From Gnomoniopsis sp. IMI 355080 (taxonomy: Eukaryota > Ascomycota > Sordariomycetes > Diaporthales > Gnomoniaceae), in assembly GCA_027946555.1 (NCBI GenBank), contig JAPEVC010000002.1:350571-414570 (forward strand): a stretch of 64,000 nt of DNA, written 5' to 3'. This document shows positions 40,260 to 52,922 of the stretch, piece after piece. Numbering within the stretch: position 1 is the stretch's first letter; each line of letters starts with the position of its first letter. Below the pieces are notes generated by a model, which saw nothing but the letters and a program-made list of their open reading frames with translations, was not told the origin of the DNA and did no database searches. A program made the position numbers and the translations under genes.

Positions 40260-43200
40260 ATGGATGCGCATTCTCGGTGGACGAGAGACAACTCAGAAAG
40301 TGTACAGCAGCTGCTCGACCTTCTGAAGGATCCTTTCCACAGCGAGGTGAGTGCATCATTGGACCATCTCCCAGGTTGACGGCTGAGATGTAGAAATTCG
40401 CTGACCTCTTGAGCCTTCGTACAGATACAATCTTCCTCCGTCTGGGCCTCTTTAGCATCCTCTCTTGGTATCACTGCTGCCGTCGTCCTCCTCTTCTCCT
40501 TCTTCCGCCCATATCACACCGTCGTCTACGCCCCAAAGTTAAAACATGCCGACGAAGCACATGCTCCCCCGCCGCTGGGGAAAGGCCCATTCGCTTGGAT
40601 CATGCCCTTGTGGAGGACCAAGGAGAACGATTTGATTCGACTCGCTGGTCTGGACGCCGCCATATTCATGCGCTTCATCAATATGTGCCGCAACATGTTT
40701 TTCATCATGGCAGTGGCCGGCTGCGCCATCTTGATCCCAATCAACTACACGAGTTCCACCACCACATCGGACGGCATCTCCTGGATCATGAAATTAACCC
40801 CCGAGGATGTCTCAAATAACGCACAATGGGGCACCGTGGTCTGTGCATGGATTTTTAATATCACCGTCATCGGCCTGTTGTGGTGGAATTATAGAAAAGT
40901 TCTGCAACTTCGTCGGGTCTATTTTGAGAGCCCAGAGTACCAGTCGAGCTTGCATGCTCGGTCGCTGATGGTATGTAAATCAGGATCCAGAATATGAACC
41001 CGGAATTGTGCTAGTGCTGACCCATTTTTGCAGCTTTACGACATTCCCAAGAAAATGTCCTCGGATGAGGGTATTGCGAGAATCATCGATACTGTCGCGC
41101 CAAACTCGTCATTTTCCAGAACCGCAATTGCTCGAGACGTCAAGGAATTGCCAGTGCTAGTCGAGGAGCACAACCGGGTTGTTCGGAAGCTAGAGAAAGT
41201 CCTGGCCAGGCATCTCAAAGATCCTCACAACATCCCCGCCGCCAGACCCATGTGCCTACCGTCGAAGAAGGACCGATCGTATGCGACCTATCCCAAGGGG
41301 CAGAAGGTTGACGCTATCGAGTATCTCACGCAGCGGATTAAGCAACTCGAGTTCGAAATCAAGGATGCCAGGATCAGCGTGGACAAGAGGAACACCAAGC
41401 CTTTTGGATTTGCCTCGTACGCTGATATCGGAGAGGCTCATGCAATCGCATATATGGGTCGAAAAAAGAAGCCCGAGGGCGCTACACTGAAGCTTGCCCC
41501 ACGGCCCAGCGACATCATCTGGGATAACATGGCTCTGAACAAAGCGACGCGAGCGCGGCAGAGGGTTATCATCAATCTCTGGGTGGGTGTGCTGACACTT
41601 TTGTGGATTGCACCCAACGCTATGATTGCCGTCTTCCTTGTCAATCTTAGCAATCTTGCCACCCTCTGGAAGGACTTTGCAACATCGTTAAACGCACAGC
41701 CTGTTTTCTGGTCCATCGTGCAGGGTATCGCGTCTCCAGCCATTACATCCGCATTCTATGTGCTGCTTCCCATTATCTTCCGCAGGCTGTCTATACGTGA
41801 GTATCCCTCTAGAAACTTTCCCCTTGTAGAACTATCTTGTGATGCGCATTGGGGAGTTTCTCCCATTTTTTTTTAAAAAAATGCACATTATTGACTGCGG
41901 ATGCTTTAGGGAGCGGTGACAAGACGAAATCCGGTAGAGAACGTCACGTTATTGCCAAACTTTACAGCTTTTTCATCTTTAACAACTTGGTGGTTTTCTC
42001 ACTGTTCAGTGGTATGTGGACCTTCATCGTCACTGTCAGGGACGACGCAAATAAAGGTACCAACACATGGAATGCAATCGTGAATGAACATTTCGGAGAG
42101 TCAATGTTCCTTGCACTTTGCACGATATCACCGTACTGGATCACCTATCTTTTGCAGCGACAGCTCAGCTCAGCTGTGGACCTGGCCCAGGTCTGGCAGC
42201 TGATCTGGAGCTTCTCCAAACGGAAACTGGGCTCTCCGACTCCTCGTGAGGTAATCGAGCTCACTGCCCCACAGCCATTCGACTATGCCAGCCACTACAA
42301 CTATAGTCTCTTCTACAGCACCGTCGCACTTTGTTACGCGACCATTCAACCACTCGTGCTACCATCCGTGGCTCTGTTCTTCGTCATTGACTGCATCCTC
42401 AAAAAGTACCTGCTGATGTACGTTTTTATCACAAAGAATGAGAGCGGAGGTATGTCTTGGCGAGTGTTGTTCAATCGCATGCTCTTTGCGCTCTTCCTCT
42501 CCAACCTGATCGTTTTCCTGGTGGTTTTCGAGCGAGGTTGGGGAACTTATGAACAAGTCTGGGCTGTGGCACCGTTGCCGATCTTTGTGATCGGTTTCAA
42601 AATTTACTGTGGCAGGGTTTTCGACAATGACATTCACTACTATAGCACGCGCTTCGTTCCTCATGGACCCGAGCCAGACGTCGGTATTGCGCAAAAGGAA
42701 AATCTTAGAGGCGATCGTCTTGCTGCGAAGTTCGGCCACCCGGTGTTGTACAGACCACTCATCACCCCTATGGTTCATGCTAAGGCGCAGAACATCCTCG
42801 CCAGTGTGTACCGTGGTCGACTCAGTGACGGACGGGAAGCTACTTCGGGAGATGGCTTGAGTGTATCTGGATACAGTGATACCTACGCACTTGATCCTAT
42901 GCACGCGGGCCGGCCAGGCAAGGCTGCTGGGAGCGGGCTCTCCGGGTTCGAGATCGTGCCGGAAGGCAGACTGGATTTTGAGTACTATAAGAATCGTCAG
43001 GAATTTGCCGAGGATCATGGCCAAGGCGACCTCTTTGGCACCAGCAGCGACATATATAGGCCAGGCACACCAGACAGCAGATATGGATCCGAGCCCGATT
43101 CCCGTCCGGGTACGCCCTCGGGCGGGATGATGCACAACACGCATAAGGGAGGCTACGCACCACCACCGGGCCCGATCGGCATCGATACGTCTTACAACTC

Positions 43201-43537
43201 GCCGTACGTCAACCATTCTGGGCCAGGCTCTCCAAGATTGCCATCCTTTGGCTCACCAACAACGGAATACCCGACGACAAGATCGCGGACCGGTGGAGCG
43301 TCTCCGTATGGGCTTGTAGCGGCTAGTGAGTCGCAGTCCAATCTTGTCAGGTCGGCAGCACCTATGGCAGGGCCATACGGTGACACTGCGGGTCATGCCG
43401 GCGGACTTGGCGGCGGACCAGGTGGTTATGGGAACCTGCCGCAGACCGAACCCGAAGCCGACTATGACCCGATGAGCTATAACTACTTTCGAGGTGGCTC
43501 AACAGGGCGTAAGGGAGGGCCAGGGAGTGGCGTATAG
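40260..43537 (+). CDS. CSC1/OSCA/TMEM63-type stress-gated cation channel (DUF221)
   Basis: Four exons (40260-40346, 40425-40970, 41034-41796, 41910-43537) give 1007 residues. Members are hyperosmolality- and stretch-activated, calcium-permeable channels or lipid-scrambling relatives in plasma or internal membranes. Order seen: an extracellular N-terminus, a first span (about 36-55), the RSN1-like N-terminal TM region, a cytosolic RRM-like PHM7 domain (about 215-390, with VKELPVLVEEHN, ATRARQRVIINLW at its end), then the 7-span RSN1_7TM core. The core includes WIAPNAMIAVFLVNLSNL and FNNLVVFSLFSGMW. The last 250 residues are a Gly/Pro/Ser/Tyr-rich disordered tail, common in the longer fungal paralogues. 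Introns are 78, 63 and 113 bp, the last with an unusual poly-T/poly-A stretch. The start follows CACC and precedes MDAHSRW. Confidence 0.93.
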
Positions 43538-46523
43538 AGAAAAGTGCTGCCGGAATTCGGCGCTCTGTAATGACGGCCTAGTCGGCCCCTTGACACGAAC
43601 GTATTATAGATATGCATTCTGGTCTGGCGTAATGGATAATCTCACGATGCATGGATTTCAGGAAAATTCAGAAGCCCAGAAGGGTTGGTCTAGGTTCGGG
43701 GAGAAGACATCGATCTGAGGTAAAGATGTAGGAGTCCAGTGACCTGCCCAGGTGGGAATTCGTGGTCTCAGGTATGCTTATAGAACGTCGTTTTGCTTTC
43801 ATACATACTATGCAGCAAGGTACCTATGAGGAAATGATACCCACTTTAAGAAGAAAGGCTTCTTAAGTTTCTCATAAACACTGCAAGATCTCCGCTAGCT
43901 TGCTTCTCCAAGTCAAAACTGCTCCCGGGCCTCGGTATCCAGAATACTTAGAAAGGAGGATGTAAGAGGCCCTTAGGTCGTGTTGTTTGTTGTTGTCAAA
44001 GGTCAGGGCTTCTGGCCCTGTTCACGGAGATCAATAACATCATCGAAGGAGGACTCTCGTCTATTGTAACTCCACTTGCGACATTGTGGGAATATCTCGC
44101 CTCAATGAACTGCTGTCTGCTTCAAGCTACCAGAATTTGGTCTTCTACCTCAAATGAGGAGAGTTACACTCAAGCTTCGCAGTTCGTGACAAGACGGGAA
44201 TGGGCCTACGAAGATACTCTTTTAAAACAGCGAGAGTGTTACGATTCACCTTACTTGTTGAACCCCAAGGTACGGCTGGTTTCGCGTGTACAGGACCAGC
44301 TGTTGAATCTCCTGTGCTAGAGAGGCTGAATTTTGGAAGGATGTAGGAGCCCAGTTTTGATACTAAAGGAATGATTAAGTAAAACGCCCATGGGTAGATT
44401 TTTCTATATAATATTGAATGCAGGAGTGGAATTGTAGTCCTTACGGGTTGTAGACCAATGCTTGTCCAGCAAGCCTGACCCCTTTCAGCGAAGATGTCAG
44501 CGTAAAGCATCAATGATAAACAGATAATAGTACCTTGTAGAAACCTTATGAGGAAGGGAAGATGAGAGAAGGATCATCAGAATATGACTATTATCGGAGA
44601 CTAAGAGCAACTAATAGATCTATAAACTACTAGAAGCTCTGTTACACCATCCCCTGGGTTAATATTCAAAGGATTGCACCATATCCAATCGACATAGGTT
44701 ATAGGTAGAGTTATCACACTTGAATTTTCATTGAGTGTGAGTGTTCACTACTATTCACTTGTAGTGAGACGAGTACACGGGCACTGCGAGTATGGCATCT
44801 CACGCTTCCCCTCGTTGCTATAGGTAATTGCTAATCAAGTACATAAACATTTCTTTCTTCTTTTCCAAACAAGAACCACTCGGGCAGTATCGCTAGAAAG
44901 TGTCCCCCAAAATGCGCCGCGTCACCCGAAATTGGCTTATGCTCGGCGATTTTGCTCGCGGGCCGGGCCTAGGTAGACGACTTCGCCGGTTTCAAAACCA
45001 AAGCGTATTCGTAAATCTGGTCCAACGTCGATCTTGCATGTCAACAAAACCCTATGAGAAAAGGTTCTTACTAACGTACGTACATCCTCAGGTCCCGTGA
45101 GTCTGGGATCTTCGCGCGCGCTAGCGCTGTGGCATACCGCAACTGGTGGAGGTCCATCTTTATGCTCTGTGTTGCGGTTGCTTCGGGTCAGGTCTGGTCA
45201 AAGCGTACGAGTACCAAGGGGCTTCCATTGCCTATTCACACTCTTTGAATAAGTCGAGCACAGATAGACTTTGCTAGGTTGGTCTCGTCCAATCAGCAGC
45301 TCATGAGGAGCCTACTAGCCAAATTTTTGACAAGGACCAGGTTCCCCAGCTTCACGTTGGGGCACCGCGATTCGTCTAGTAGATTGGATTTTGTGTGTCT
45401 CACCAATGCGGTAGACTACCTACCCGACTTCACTTCGAGTTCAGCTATGGTACCTACCAGAATTTGAGATTTGTGCTTGATTTGTTCAGTACTGATAATA
45501 TACAATCAAGACCAAGTTTGCTATCATACCATAAGATTTATTTTGTACAGCATATGTCCCCCATCTAGATGAACTCATGACTCTACAACTTCAAGGGTTC
45601 CCCAGCAGCCGACGCAGTGAAACAACAAAACTGAGCTTGACGACCGTGTGTTTCTCGTATCGAACCATCGAGTCAGGATTTCAGACATGCGGGGGGAACT
45701 TTAGAGGTCTTGCATCAAGAGATAGATAAGTGAGGCTTCCGTGGTTTAGCGACATTGCCACAGAGAGAAGGTTGGCTTGATGGTGATCTATTCAGTTAAG
45801 CTACCGTGGTTAGGGACTGAGTTCAACTTGCTGTGTCATAATTCAATAGTCGGGCAATCATGCAATAGAGCTGGTAGAGTTGCTAACTCAATCTCACAGA
45901 GTGGTTGCGGCTCGTAGGGGCTTTTAAAGTTGGTAGCGTCCATACTAAACGTAGATCAAATGGTCGCAGACCGGCCTGATGACTAGGACGGACGGGCGGG
46001 AAGGACCGGAGTCAGGACGACCCGTCTGATATGGTCTGTTCTTGGTAGATCGTCTGAAGTCTTTGACCTCGTTTGCATTGCTCGCATAAGCAATTGCCGT
46101 GACGCCATCCATCCGGGGCGGACCTGTGTTTCTGTGCAAACCTTATTCGCCCTGCCTCCTGCATGGTCCATTCTCCGTGTAGTGCGAATCAAGACAGTCC
46201 TCAAACAAAACCTTCCTCAAGTGCGGAATGCGCGTGCGTCAGAAATAGCCTTGCCATCATCAATCTGGTAGCCAGAACCATAAGGCCCTGTTTGCGCAAT
46301 CTGGGCCCTATAGCGCTGGTTACAAAAGCCAGGGCATGTTCCTACTCTCCCAGGTTGCTTTTCCTTGCCTAACCTGCCTTGGCAATCAACGTCTCATTCA
46401 CTCATTCGATCTATTGTTCATTGCCCAGCATTGGCACGTACGTCCCGACCAGGTAGTTGGGAAACCGTTCTTTCTTCTTAGCCCGCTCTTTTAAATCTTA
46501 ATTTTTTTCTTCTTCTTCCCAAG
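43538..46523. other. 3-kb AT-richer gene-free region
   Basis: No frame over about 120 codons and none with recognisable features. The DNA looks richer in A/T than the genes beside it, judged by eye. The last 80 bases are pyrimidine-rich (TTTTTTTCTTCTTCTTCCC just before the ATG at 46524), typical of strong fungal promoters. It could contain decayed repeat DNA, but I could not identify any element. Confidence 0.5.
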
Positions 46524-47139
46524 ATGAAGTACGCTGCTGCACTCACCCTGGCCCTGGCGGCCATTGCTGTGGCCAACCCCATGCCTGCGAAGGGTGCCAG
46601 CGGCCAGGCCAGCGGCAACAAGGCTTCGGCGGCTGCCCTTGCACAGCAGGTTCAGGACAACGTCAACCAGTGGCTCCAGGACATCAAGGATGTCAACACC
46701 TTCGTGGACACTGCAGCCGGTCTGAATAGCGACCAGGAGATCAGCGACGCCGCTAAGACTGCCTTTGTTGCTGCTCAGGATGAGGGTACTCAGAATGACA
46801 ATCTTGCGGCTGCCGTCAAGCTCGACTCCATCGGCGCCTTGGCCAACAAGGACCTGGCCAACCAGTTCAACATCATTGGGCCTGCTATCAACGATACCAT
46901 CTTCAACCCCCAGAACCTCCAGAAGAACCTCGACGCCATCAACGGTGCTCGGTACGCTTTATCCTACCCTTTCTACACTTACCCCGTTTTGGTTTGTCAT
47001 ACTAACTGTGGAGAATAGTTGCCCACCTCCTGTTGGTGACGGTGCCATTCTTGAGGAGGGTGCCGTCCAGTTGGCTGCTGCCCAGGCTGTCGGCGCTACG
47101 GCCGATGCTCCTGAGATTCCCAACGCGTGCAACGCCTAG
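46524..47139 (+). CDS. Small secreted Ala/Asn/Gln-rich protein
   Basis: Two exons (46524-46951, 47019-47139; 67-bp intron with a perfect ACTAAC branch site) give 182 residues. Residues 1-18 form a signal peptide ending about IAVANP. The mature protein is helical and Ala/Asn/Gln/Asp-rich, with one N-glycosylation site (NDT) and only two cysteines, in ARCPPP and PNACNA near the C-terminus, which probably form one disulphide. I recognise this type as a conserved but unnamed secreted or cell-wall protein of Sordariomycetes, with no proven function. The CT-rich leader directly before the ATG and heavy use of C-ending codons suggest high expression. An effector or wall component are both possible. 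Confidence 0.85.
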
Positions 47140-48285
47140 AGAATCTATATCGATGATGTTGACTCTTTTGGAGTCTGGTGGGAGGTCATTACTTGTTAAG
47201 GGAATCCGGGGGCGTGAGGGCGAGGCCCGATAATAACGTGCTGATGTGTAAGACACAACGTATTAAATTCTCTAGATGAAAGTCTCAGGATGAAGGTCGA
47301 GTTAGTCCTCTATGAGTGTATGCTAAACCCACTTGACATCTCCTGTTCAAAGAACCGAATGGAAATGTGGATAGCACTTCTTAATTGAGAGACACTGAAA
47401 TGATGTATTGTGCAAGTATGAGTATATGGTATCTTCACTCGAGTCGATCGAGCATCCTGCATTTGACGGGATGTATAGTACCGTTTCATGTTATGTGATA
47501 GGTTGGATTTAGATCGCATGTGGACCCCATACTTGACCTCGACACCTACTTCATGCTACCAGGTAGGTGGTGGTTAGCATTCTTAATCAATGTGATATGA
47601 TGACAGTGTAATGTAAGCAGAGGAATTTAGGGCCAGTTTTCAGAACAAATGTACAAGACGAATAGCTAGAGTAGGCTTAACAAGAATATATGCAGTTGCG
47701 TGCGTGGTGTGTGTGGGAACCTCGAAATCATTGTTAGGTATACCTGTCCAAGTACCAGTCTTTCATGGTGAACAGGACACAGGCCTGCATGGGAGCCAGC
47801 AATTGAAGACTTTTGTAGCAGCCATTAAATCCCTCCTTACGCGAACTAGAGTCTGGAGTGACCTGCTAGAATGGATAGTCGTAAAGCATTGTGCCACCAG
47901 CCCGTGGTTTTACAGCCCATCTCTGAAGCTTGTATAGGTAGTTTCCAGGGTCTACTCTTGTGCTCCCCAGGACTCACACACGAGGCTCCAAAAAAATGTC
48001 TACTATCAGGTACAAGCACTAACAAGTGAGCTCTCCATGGTTTTTCTTGTCACTTGATTTGTGACGACTGTGCATTGTCGCTCTCAAGTGTATTGCAGAA
48101 ATAAGTTTAGGCAGGCTGGAAGTAGGCGGGAACAAGCCACTGGAAGTACAGGTGGTTGAGGCATTCATCACCCTAACCCTGTACCGACAAAGCCAAACTT
48201 CGCTAATATCATCGATTCTCACAAACCTCGAATTGCGAATTCCAGGCAAATAAAAAGACAAGACCACAACTCTTGCATCCCTAAA
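47140..48285. other. Intergenic region upstream of the TFIIIC-like gene
   Basis: About 1.15 kb without a gene. A telomere-like CCCTAACCCT lies at 48171-48180, 106 bases upstream of the next ATG. Confidence 0.55.
48171..48180 (+). promoter_or_regulatory. Telobox-like CCCTAACCCT promoter element
   Basis: One and two-thirds telomere units placed about 105 bases before a start codon. AACCCTA boxes occur in promoters of fungal ribosome and translation genes and are bound by Tbf1/Rap1-type Myb factors. The match is visible, but use as a binding site is inference. Confidence 0.35.
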
Positions 48286-50559
48286 ATGCGAACACGAAAA
48301 GCCAACAAGAGCCAGCGCAAAAGCTATGCTGCAACTTTTCGGATAGGGTCGGACGACAGCGAGGACGATCTCGAGCAAGCTCAAGACCAGGATGCAGATG
48401 TCGACTTTGGTGTGGAGGAGGTTCACGAAGCAAGTGAAGCGGATGAGATTGACGATACACCGGCTGAAGATGATAAGCTGTCCGACCAGGAACAAGACCC
48501 CGAATCCGACGACTCTGACGAAAGCGATGAGGCTATCTTGGATGACGCACCAATGCGGAAAGGCAGGAAGCTACCAAAGAGAGCACATGTTCACGAAGTC
48601 TCCACTTACCCGGCTGATCTACAGGCTACACGCATTTACGATGGTCCGTTGAAACAGAACCTCCGAGGTCCCCAGCTTCTCAACATCCTCTACGGACCAG
48701 ACCCCGATCACGTCAAAGTCTTCAGGGGCATGCTTCGGAAATGGTTTGACCATCAGGTTCTACCATCTGCTCGTGTTGGCGAAGGCGGTGTCATGTCAAG
48801 TCCGTGGCTGGCTGAGGACTTCGAGGTGAAGCAGAAGTACTGGTCGAGGGCGTGGCATGATAGATTTCGCGCAGCCAAACCGCAACGCATGCGGAAGATC
48901 CGACCCGACCATGTCGATATGTTCAAGCCGCCGATGAATGACTTGGTATGTTTTGTGGGTCATCCTGAACACCAGAAACAAATTCGAACCCGCTATGGTG
49001 TCTGCCAGTCCATCGCAGAGAATGGACAGCTACTGGGCTCAGTCAGTTCTGGCTCTCAAGAAGCAAATCGACCAAAGGACTGGCTGCTAGACACAGGCGG
49101 CATTCCCATTGCCATGGGCTGGGCCCCCTCAACAGGGCATAAGGAGCAATTCATTGCGGTGTGCTCAGTTCCCTTTGGTGATCAGGAAGCCAAAGACGGC
49201 AGCTCGTTTGACGATGATCCCGAGGAGAAGAAGAAGGGAAGCGTACAGATCTGGTCTATCCCTTGCCATAAAGTTGATGGCAACGAGGCTCGTCTGCTTC
49301 ATTTCCTCTCATTCGATTGGGGCCGACCAAAACGACTACAATGGTGTCCAGTGCCTCCACCAGATGATTCGAAGATAGGGCTAGTTGCAATCCTTGCCGC
49401 CGACGGCTTGGTACGGATTGTCGAGGTGCCCAAGGCCAGCTTAGGGGACCAAGAGAACTATGGTAAATCAAACGCTTCCCACAGTCACGGGTCCTATTAA
49501 CGATTAGCCGCAGAATGGATGGAATCCCCGGTGGCAACCTTAGGTATCACAGACGAGTATTCCGTCAAAGCAACCTGCCTCACTTGGGTCAATACCAACC
49601 GCGTTTGTCTCGGTCATTCTGACGGCTCCATTAGCCTCTGGTCTGTATACCCACAGCAAATGCTGAGCCGCCGTCCTGTCCACGTCACATATATTCTCGA
49701 CATCATGAGCGGATTTCCATCACATCCCTACCACATTGTGACCAGCCCCGTCGGCGGCTGCACTACTCTCACCGATCTCAACCTCCCCAGTGCCGAAACA
49801 ACTTACATTCCACTCCACAGCGTCGTCAACTTTCAACCCAACCTCCTGGACTGGAACGATCACCTCCAGGGCTTCTTTGCTATGCACCCGAGCCCGACGC
49901 CGCAGAATACTGTGGTTGGATATACCCACATCAAATTCTTCGTGCAGAGCCGCGCGCTCTTAACAGCAGACAGTCCACCCATGTGCATCGCGAGCGGAAA
50001 GACGCACCCCTTCACGCTGGTGGGTTGTGCAGACGGCAGTCTGTGGGCTTTTAATCCGATGCGCGTCCTCATGAAGGAGCCTCGTGACGAGCTACACAAG
50101 CTGCAGGTCCTCCAGCATGAGTTCCGCCCCCCGCAAAAGATCGCCATGGGCGCGGCAAATATTGCTCGCGGCGCGGCACGTATTCTCCAGGGATTCAAAC
50201 CCGTGTTCAATAACAACCCACGCGTGGAGATTATGGCGGAATACATGAAGCGCTTGAAGATGATGAGGCCCGCGAACTTGCGGAGGCCTGTCAGTGACAA
50301 GAGCCACAAAAAGAAGAGCCACAAGAAGAAAGGGGAAGAGTCGGATGAAGAGGGCGAGAACGGGATGGGCCTGAGTGAGGAGGCGTACCTCGCGCAACTC
50401 CTGGAAAAATCGAAGACGGTGGTTCACGAGTCACGGACGAGAATCACGGTGGCAGCGTGGAATCCCAATGTGGAATTCGGATGGTGGGCGGCCGCTGCGA
50501 TGGGCTCAGGTCTGGTCAAGATTATGGACTTGGGTCTGACCAATGCACCTGTCGCTTAG
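48286..50559 (+). CDS. WD40-like nuclear protein, probable TFIIIC subunit (Tfc6/Sfc6-like)
   Basis: Two exons (48286-49462 and 49514-50559, 51-bp intron) give 740 residues. The N-terminus is basic, then strongly acidic (about 20-90, Asp/Glu/Ser runs), as in chromatin and transcription factors. A conserved block follows (GPLKQNLRGPQLLNILYGPD, then WSRAWHDRF). The middle and end contain degenerate WD40-type blades (FIAVCSVPFGD, GSVQIWSIP, CLTWVNTNRVCLGHSDGSISLW, FTLVGCADGSLWAFNP, VAAWNPNVEFGWWAAAAMGSG). A Lys-rich loop (KSHKKKSHKKK) lies near residue 660. From memory this layout matches fungal TFIIIC subunit Tfc6 (tau91/Sfc6), which helps recruit RNA polymerase III to tRNA genes. Other WD40 nuclear proteins are possible. 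Confidence 0.85.
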
Positions 50560-50802
50560 TATATGACTTGAGTCTGAGCTCCAATGGTTGTGAAGTTCAG
50601 CATTTGCGTCGCCTGATCGGATACAAGAGGCTGGCGAGCACGAGGTGTCCGGCGCCGGACACAGACTCGATTTCGGGAGCGTTTAGATACCCAAAGGCGT
50701 TGAAAAGCAAGTCATACGGGGAGCACCGCTGTTTCATACTTCTCTATGAATGTACCATCATTCTAATCGTATGACCTACCGTCTATCTAATGTTGTGAGA
50801 GT

Positions 50803-51892
50803 CTAGCATCGTGATCCCAGTGCACCATGGTGGAAATCAAACGCCTTGACCATGCCGTAGAGATGCGCTGCAGCCGCCAACAGGATAAGCACATGGAAGA
50901 TCTGGTGCGAACTGCCCCAAATGTCAAATGTCTTGGGGAATAACCTCTCAGGCCATCTTATCTGTGGAGAGTGTCAGGTTCATGTTCAGCTTAGTGTGAC
51001 AAAGGAATGTATCACTTACGGCATATATGAATGCTCCCAGAATGTAGAGAAAGCCCTGAAAGACGACCCAGCTCAGTCCCATTCGTTCGTTAAGCTCTTG
51101 GTAGCCGTAAATGGTGATTCCATGCACAACCGGCACGACACCAGAGACTCCCAAGCAAACGAACATAAGAGCCCGGTAGGGTCGCCAGGCTGGTGTCCTA
51201 AATCTCTCAAACCATGAGACAGTCAAACAAGCCAGTCCTAAGATCCAGATCTGGCGTGATATCAGCTATCGCCTTGCGTACTCCACCGGGAGCATTTGGA
51301 TAAGTAGGATACTCACCGTGGAAAGATATATTTCCATCAATTCCGGAAGGCAATAAAATCCATAATACAGCGCAGGCATATAGCTGCCTATTATCAGACA
51401 GACAATTCCCGTATAGTCCAATTTGTTCCCCCACTTGGCCACTTCCGGACTATGATTACACAGCGTATGGAACGTCGCACTCATGCCCAGACATAAGAAC
51501 GCGCCTGCAAAGAAACAGCCAAAGACGAGAATGTCGGTCCAGACAGCACTCATGTATCGTGGCGCGACGAGTTTCTCGTAGAAATAAAAGGCGGCAGCCC
51601 CCACGGTTGTGAAAAAGATGGAGCCGGCGAGATGGGTCCAGATGTTTACGGATTCGTTATGCAGGGCGAAGATAGACGAGAAGGAGCCCTGGTAGCTGTT
51701 GCTTGTCGGGCGGTAGCCTGAGACGATGAAGGCATTGTCCCGGCGCCATTCGTCGAGGTCGTCCCACGCGAGTAGGAGGGTGGACTCGATTTTCTTCTCC
51801 ACGGATTTGACTGTGTCCACAAGGCTCTGGGTTGAGGCGTTGGGTGGTGAGGTGCCGCGGCGTCTGCGGACAAACTCGCCATTGAAAACCAT
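50803..51892 (-). CDS. Adiponectin-receptor-like 7TM protein (PAQR/Izh, hemolysin-III family)
   Basis: Three exons (51892-51317, 51250-51020, 50961-50803; introns 66 and 58 bp) give 321 residues, the family's usual length. The cytosolic N-terminus (about 75 residues) ends in DEWRRDNAFIVSGYRP, and SLH-type HNESVNIWTHL introduces span 1. Zinc-site residues typical of PAQRs are visible: Ser/His in SATFHTL (span 2-3), Asp in KLDYTG, and HQIFH in the last span. Seven hydrophobic spans can be counted. Fungal members (Izh proteins) influence zinc, sterol and ceramide metabolism and are proposed ceramidase-like hydrolases. An alternative in-frame start at 51928 adds 12 residues. The 3' end converges on the TFIIIC-like gene (243-bp gap). 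Confidence 0.92.
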
Positions 51893-52583
51893 TTTTGCGG
51901 TGACGATGAAGCCGACAAGCTGCTTCAATCTATCCGATGATTACGCTCCAATTTTGGACCCAGAGTCATGATAACTGGTTTTATTTGAACGAGATAGGCC
52001 AGGAACAAAATGTTGGGATTTGCACATGGGAAAACCACTGCCATCCGAGGTCAACAACTAATACCGAGTCTCTAGGACAGGCAAGTAGGTATGGAATAAG
52101 CGCCGGACACTGTACCGCGGCTGCTGGTAGAGCAGGTACAGGCTCTCGAGACAGTGCAGCACACTGTATGACTTGGGATCATCGGACCCTGGATTTCGTT
52201 TGAAGAATCCACTCACAAACCGAAATGGGGCCTGTTCTCAGGTTATCGCAGAGCAACTGGCGTGATGTACGTCTTATTTTGAGCAGTGTCTGAAGACAAA
52301 CCCAACAATTTAATCCAGGACATCAAGTCATCGAGAGATACGATGAGGTCTGGCTTGAAAAGTATCCGGATGCATCTCACGAACAGTCTAGCCTTGTCTT
52401 CTGCCTGGGGATGGTTGTGTTGCTAGAATCCGTTTCATTTTGCGCATGCAGAAAAATGGGTGTGCTCGCTGTAAACCAGTATGTCCTGCGCCAAATTCCT
52501 TCGATGTTCATCACATCCGTCTTCACGCCGCCACGAGGACTGCCCATTCGTCGAGGCCTTGCGAGACCGTTTGTATATTTTCT
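51893..52583. other. Intergenic region between 7TM receptor and TMA7 genes
   Basis: About 690 bases: the receptor promoter and the 3' region of TMA7. I see no gene or notable repeat. Confidence 0.55.
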
Positions 52584-52922
52584 TTATTTCTTGCCGCTCT
52601 TCTTGATTCCCTGTCCTCCTGTGTTCAGAGGCCCCTTTCCTCCAGCCTTCGCAGCCAGTTCCTTCCGCGCCTTCTCCTCTGTATACGAGACTATTGTCAG
52701 TCACTGCTTCGGGGCAAGGAAAGGGTCCCCGGGAGGGGGGGTGCTATTCACCGGCTTTCTTCTTCTCGTGGAAGGCTTTATCATCATCGTCCAGTTCTTT
52801 GGTCTGCTTCTTGGCGGCCTTCAGAGGCTTAGCCTTGCCACCTGTGTCCCGAGTGTCAGAAAATGTCCTCGGGTGGCATCAGTAATCACAGCCTGCTGAC
52901 CTTGTCTATCGGCGCCACCCAT
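52584..52922 (-). CDS. TMA7: Translation machinery-associated protein 7 (TMA7)
   Basis: Three short exons (52922-52901, 52841-52752, 52678-52584; introns 59 and 73 bp) give 68 residues. No single frame shows the protein; only splicing recovers it. The result begins MGGADRQGGKAKPLKAAKK, continues with a Lys/Asp/Glu-rich helix (ELDDDDKAFHEKKKAEEKAR) and ends GGQGIKKSGKK, which is the TMA7/coiled-coil domain-containing protein 72 signature across eukaryotes (usually 64 residues). TMA7 co-purifies with ribosomes in yeast, and its loss mildly alters translation. Its exact job is unknown. It is divergent to the PRP4-type kinase across 621 bp. Confidence 0.9.

Noticed and set aside
42359..43216. 285-codon minus-strand frame inside the channel gene
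   Set aside because: Antisense shadow of the CSC1-type C-terminal half; no recognisable protein pattern.
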